Source of the DNA: TH1177 sp042138015
Lineage (GTDB): Archaea; Thermoproteota; Nitrososphaeria; Nitrososphaerales; Nitrososphaeraceae
Assembly: GCA_042138015.1 (NCBI GenBank)
Contig: JBHIVA010000112.1
Location: 1-5,815, forward strand
Reading direction: 5' to 3'
Length of the DNA stretch: 5,815 nucleotides
Below the pieces are notes generated by a model that made no database searches, had not been told where the DNA came from, and worked only from the letters and a program-made list of their open reading frames with translations. A program made the translations under genes and the position numbers. Below are positions 5,196 through 5,815 of the stretch, piece by piece; positions within the stretch are counted from its first letter, which is position 1; every line of letters starts with the position of its first letter.

Positions 5196-5815
5196 ATGAA
5201 GAATCAGTTATTTTTTTTAACGTTCCTTTCTTTTACAATACTAATATCTGGAATTTCAATCTCTTATTTTGATTTTGAAAGCAAGGTCTACGGAGTTGAA
5301 GAAAAAGATGATAATTACGATGGTACCAACGATGAGTTTGAGGATGATTCTTATGAAAGCACATTAACCCCCGATTCAGAAATAGACTATTATCCTGGGC
5401 AGTCGTTGGGTACAAATGAAAATTATTATGATTATTCAAATGAAGGAAATTACGACTCTTACCAAGATAAAAATGATTATGGTAGTGATACCATTTACGA
5501 CATTCCTCCTGACAGTACCCTAAAAGAAACACCAGGAGAAACACCAGGAGAAACACCAGGAAAATCTCAAGGTGGTCCAGGAGAAACACCAGGAGAAACA
5601 CCACCAGGTAGTACCCCAGGAGAAACACCAGGAAAATCTCAAGGTGGTCCAGGAGAAACACCAGGAGAAACACCACCCGGTAGTACCCCAGGAGAAACAC
5701 CAGGAGAAACACCACCAGGTAGTACTCCAGGAGAAACACCACCAGGTAGTACCCCAGGAGAAACACCACCAGGTAGTACCCCAGGAGAAACACCACCAGG
5801 TAGTACTCCAGGAGA
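5196..5815 (+). CDS. Secreted surface protein with Pro/Gly/Thr repeats, 3' end outside the window
   Basis: The frame is open from ATG 5196 to the window edge (206 complete codons, no stop). Residues 5-24 form a hydrophobic signal segment after MKNQ, with likely cleavage after Val31-Tyr32-Gly33. Residues 34-105 are strongly acidic and rich in Tyr, Asp, Asn and Glu, suggesting a disordered or metal-binding segment. From residue 111 the chain is built of repeats: PGET units, two copies of a GKSQGG insert 24 residues apart, then successive nine-residue PPGSTPGET units running off the edge. Such chains are extended stalks or spacers in cell-surface proteins, and the Thr/Ser residues are candidate O-glycosylation sites. 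The cell-surface location is inferred from composition. A weak TATA-like CTAAATGA (5168-5175) lies about 25 bases before the ATG. The C-terminal domain that would show anchoring or function is not in the window. The long open frame on the opposite strand is a shadow of the repeats. Confidence 0.85.
   Translation, partial: MKNQLFFLTFLSFTILISGISISYFDFESKVYGVEEKDDNYDGTNDEFEDDSYESTLTPDSEIDYYPGQSLGTNENYYDYSNEGNYDSYQDKNDYGSDTIYDIPPDSTLKETPGETPGETPGKSQGGPGETPGETPPGSTPGETPGKSQGGPGETPGETPPGSTPGETPGETPPGSTPGETPPGSTPGETPPGSTPGETPPGSTPG
5523..5815 (+). repeat. In-frame tandem repeat array (12-, 27- and 72-base periods)
   Basis: Three nested periods are visible: the 12-base unit GAAACACCAGGA (ETPG), a 27-base unit encoding PPGSTPGET that repeats successively at the right end, and a 72-base higher-order duplication (AAAATCTCAA at 5561 and again at 5633). 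The copies are nearly identical in DNA, differing mainly at third positions (for example CCA/CCC and ACC/ACT). This points to recent slippage or unequal recombination rather than old duplication kept by protein selection. All periods are multiples of three, so length changes keep the frame. Confidence 0.9.

Noticed and set aside
5233..5796. Long minus-strand open frame rich in Val-Phe-Leu-Leu-Gly-Tyr repeats
   Set aside because: It is the antisense of the PGET/PPGST repeat array. The plus-strand frame has a signal peptide, an acidic domain and a sensible start, so the minus-strand frame is a shadow.
5523..5815. Regular repeats considered as a CRISPR array
   Set aside because: The repeats are directly contiguous, in frame, of mixed period and lack unique spacers. 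They encode a low-complexity protein stalk.

Overview
The window is AT-rich DNA with long, sparsely coding spacers. It most likely comes from an ammonia-oxidising archaeon of the Nitrososphaeria (Nitrososphaera / Nitrosocosmicus type). This rests on archaeal TATA-like boxes about 20-30 bases before start codons, the lack of Shine-Dalgarno sequences (suggesting leaderless mRNAs), two genes that open with TTG, exported proteins with short hydrophobic leaders, and a membrane protein and a ParA/MinD-like ATPase that resemble families I associate with that group. The family resemblance is from memory, so the taxonomic call is an inference.

Layout. Bases 1-361 hold no supportable gene. Bases 362-480 hold three consecutive inverted repeats just past the end of a minus-strand gene for a ten-helix membrane protein of unknown function with a charged cytoplasmic tail (495-1871). 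Upstream of it, also on the minus strand, lies a 66-residue exported or membrane-anchored small protein (1963-2163) with its own TATA box. From about 2339 the plus strand carries a short start-less reading-frame remnant, then two overlapping short frames (2537-2674 and 2661-2861). These join into one roughly 107-residue protein if one A is removed from a four-A run, so this looks like a frameshifted gene. A ParA/MinD-type ATPase gene follows (3154-4032), with a TTG start and a perfect 16-bp palindrome inside its first codons. Bases 4033-5195 are a 1.16-kb AT-rich spacer with a possible terminator, many AT inverted repeats and a 22-codon ORF of doubtful reality. The window ends inside a plus-strand gene (5196 onward) for a secreted protein: signal peptide, acidic Tyr/Asp/Asn-rich segment, then Pro-Gly-Glu-Thr / Pro-Pro-Gly-Ser-Thr repeats that continue past the edge.

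The genes do not form an obvious operon or a recognisable pathway. Three of the products are membrane or exported proteins and the fourth is a soluble or peripheral membrane ATPase. The ATPase has no visible ParB/MinE/effector partner here. I see no CRISPR array, rRNA, tRNA, insertion sequence or defence system. The items most worth following up are the intragenic palindrome in the ATPase gene, the frameshifted small gene, the stacked hairpins at 362-480 and the expanding repeat array at the right edge.
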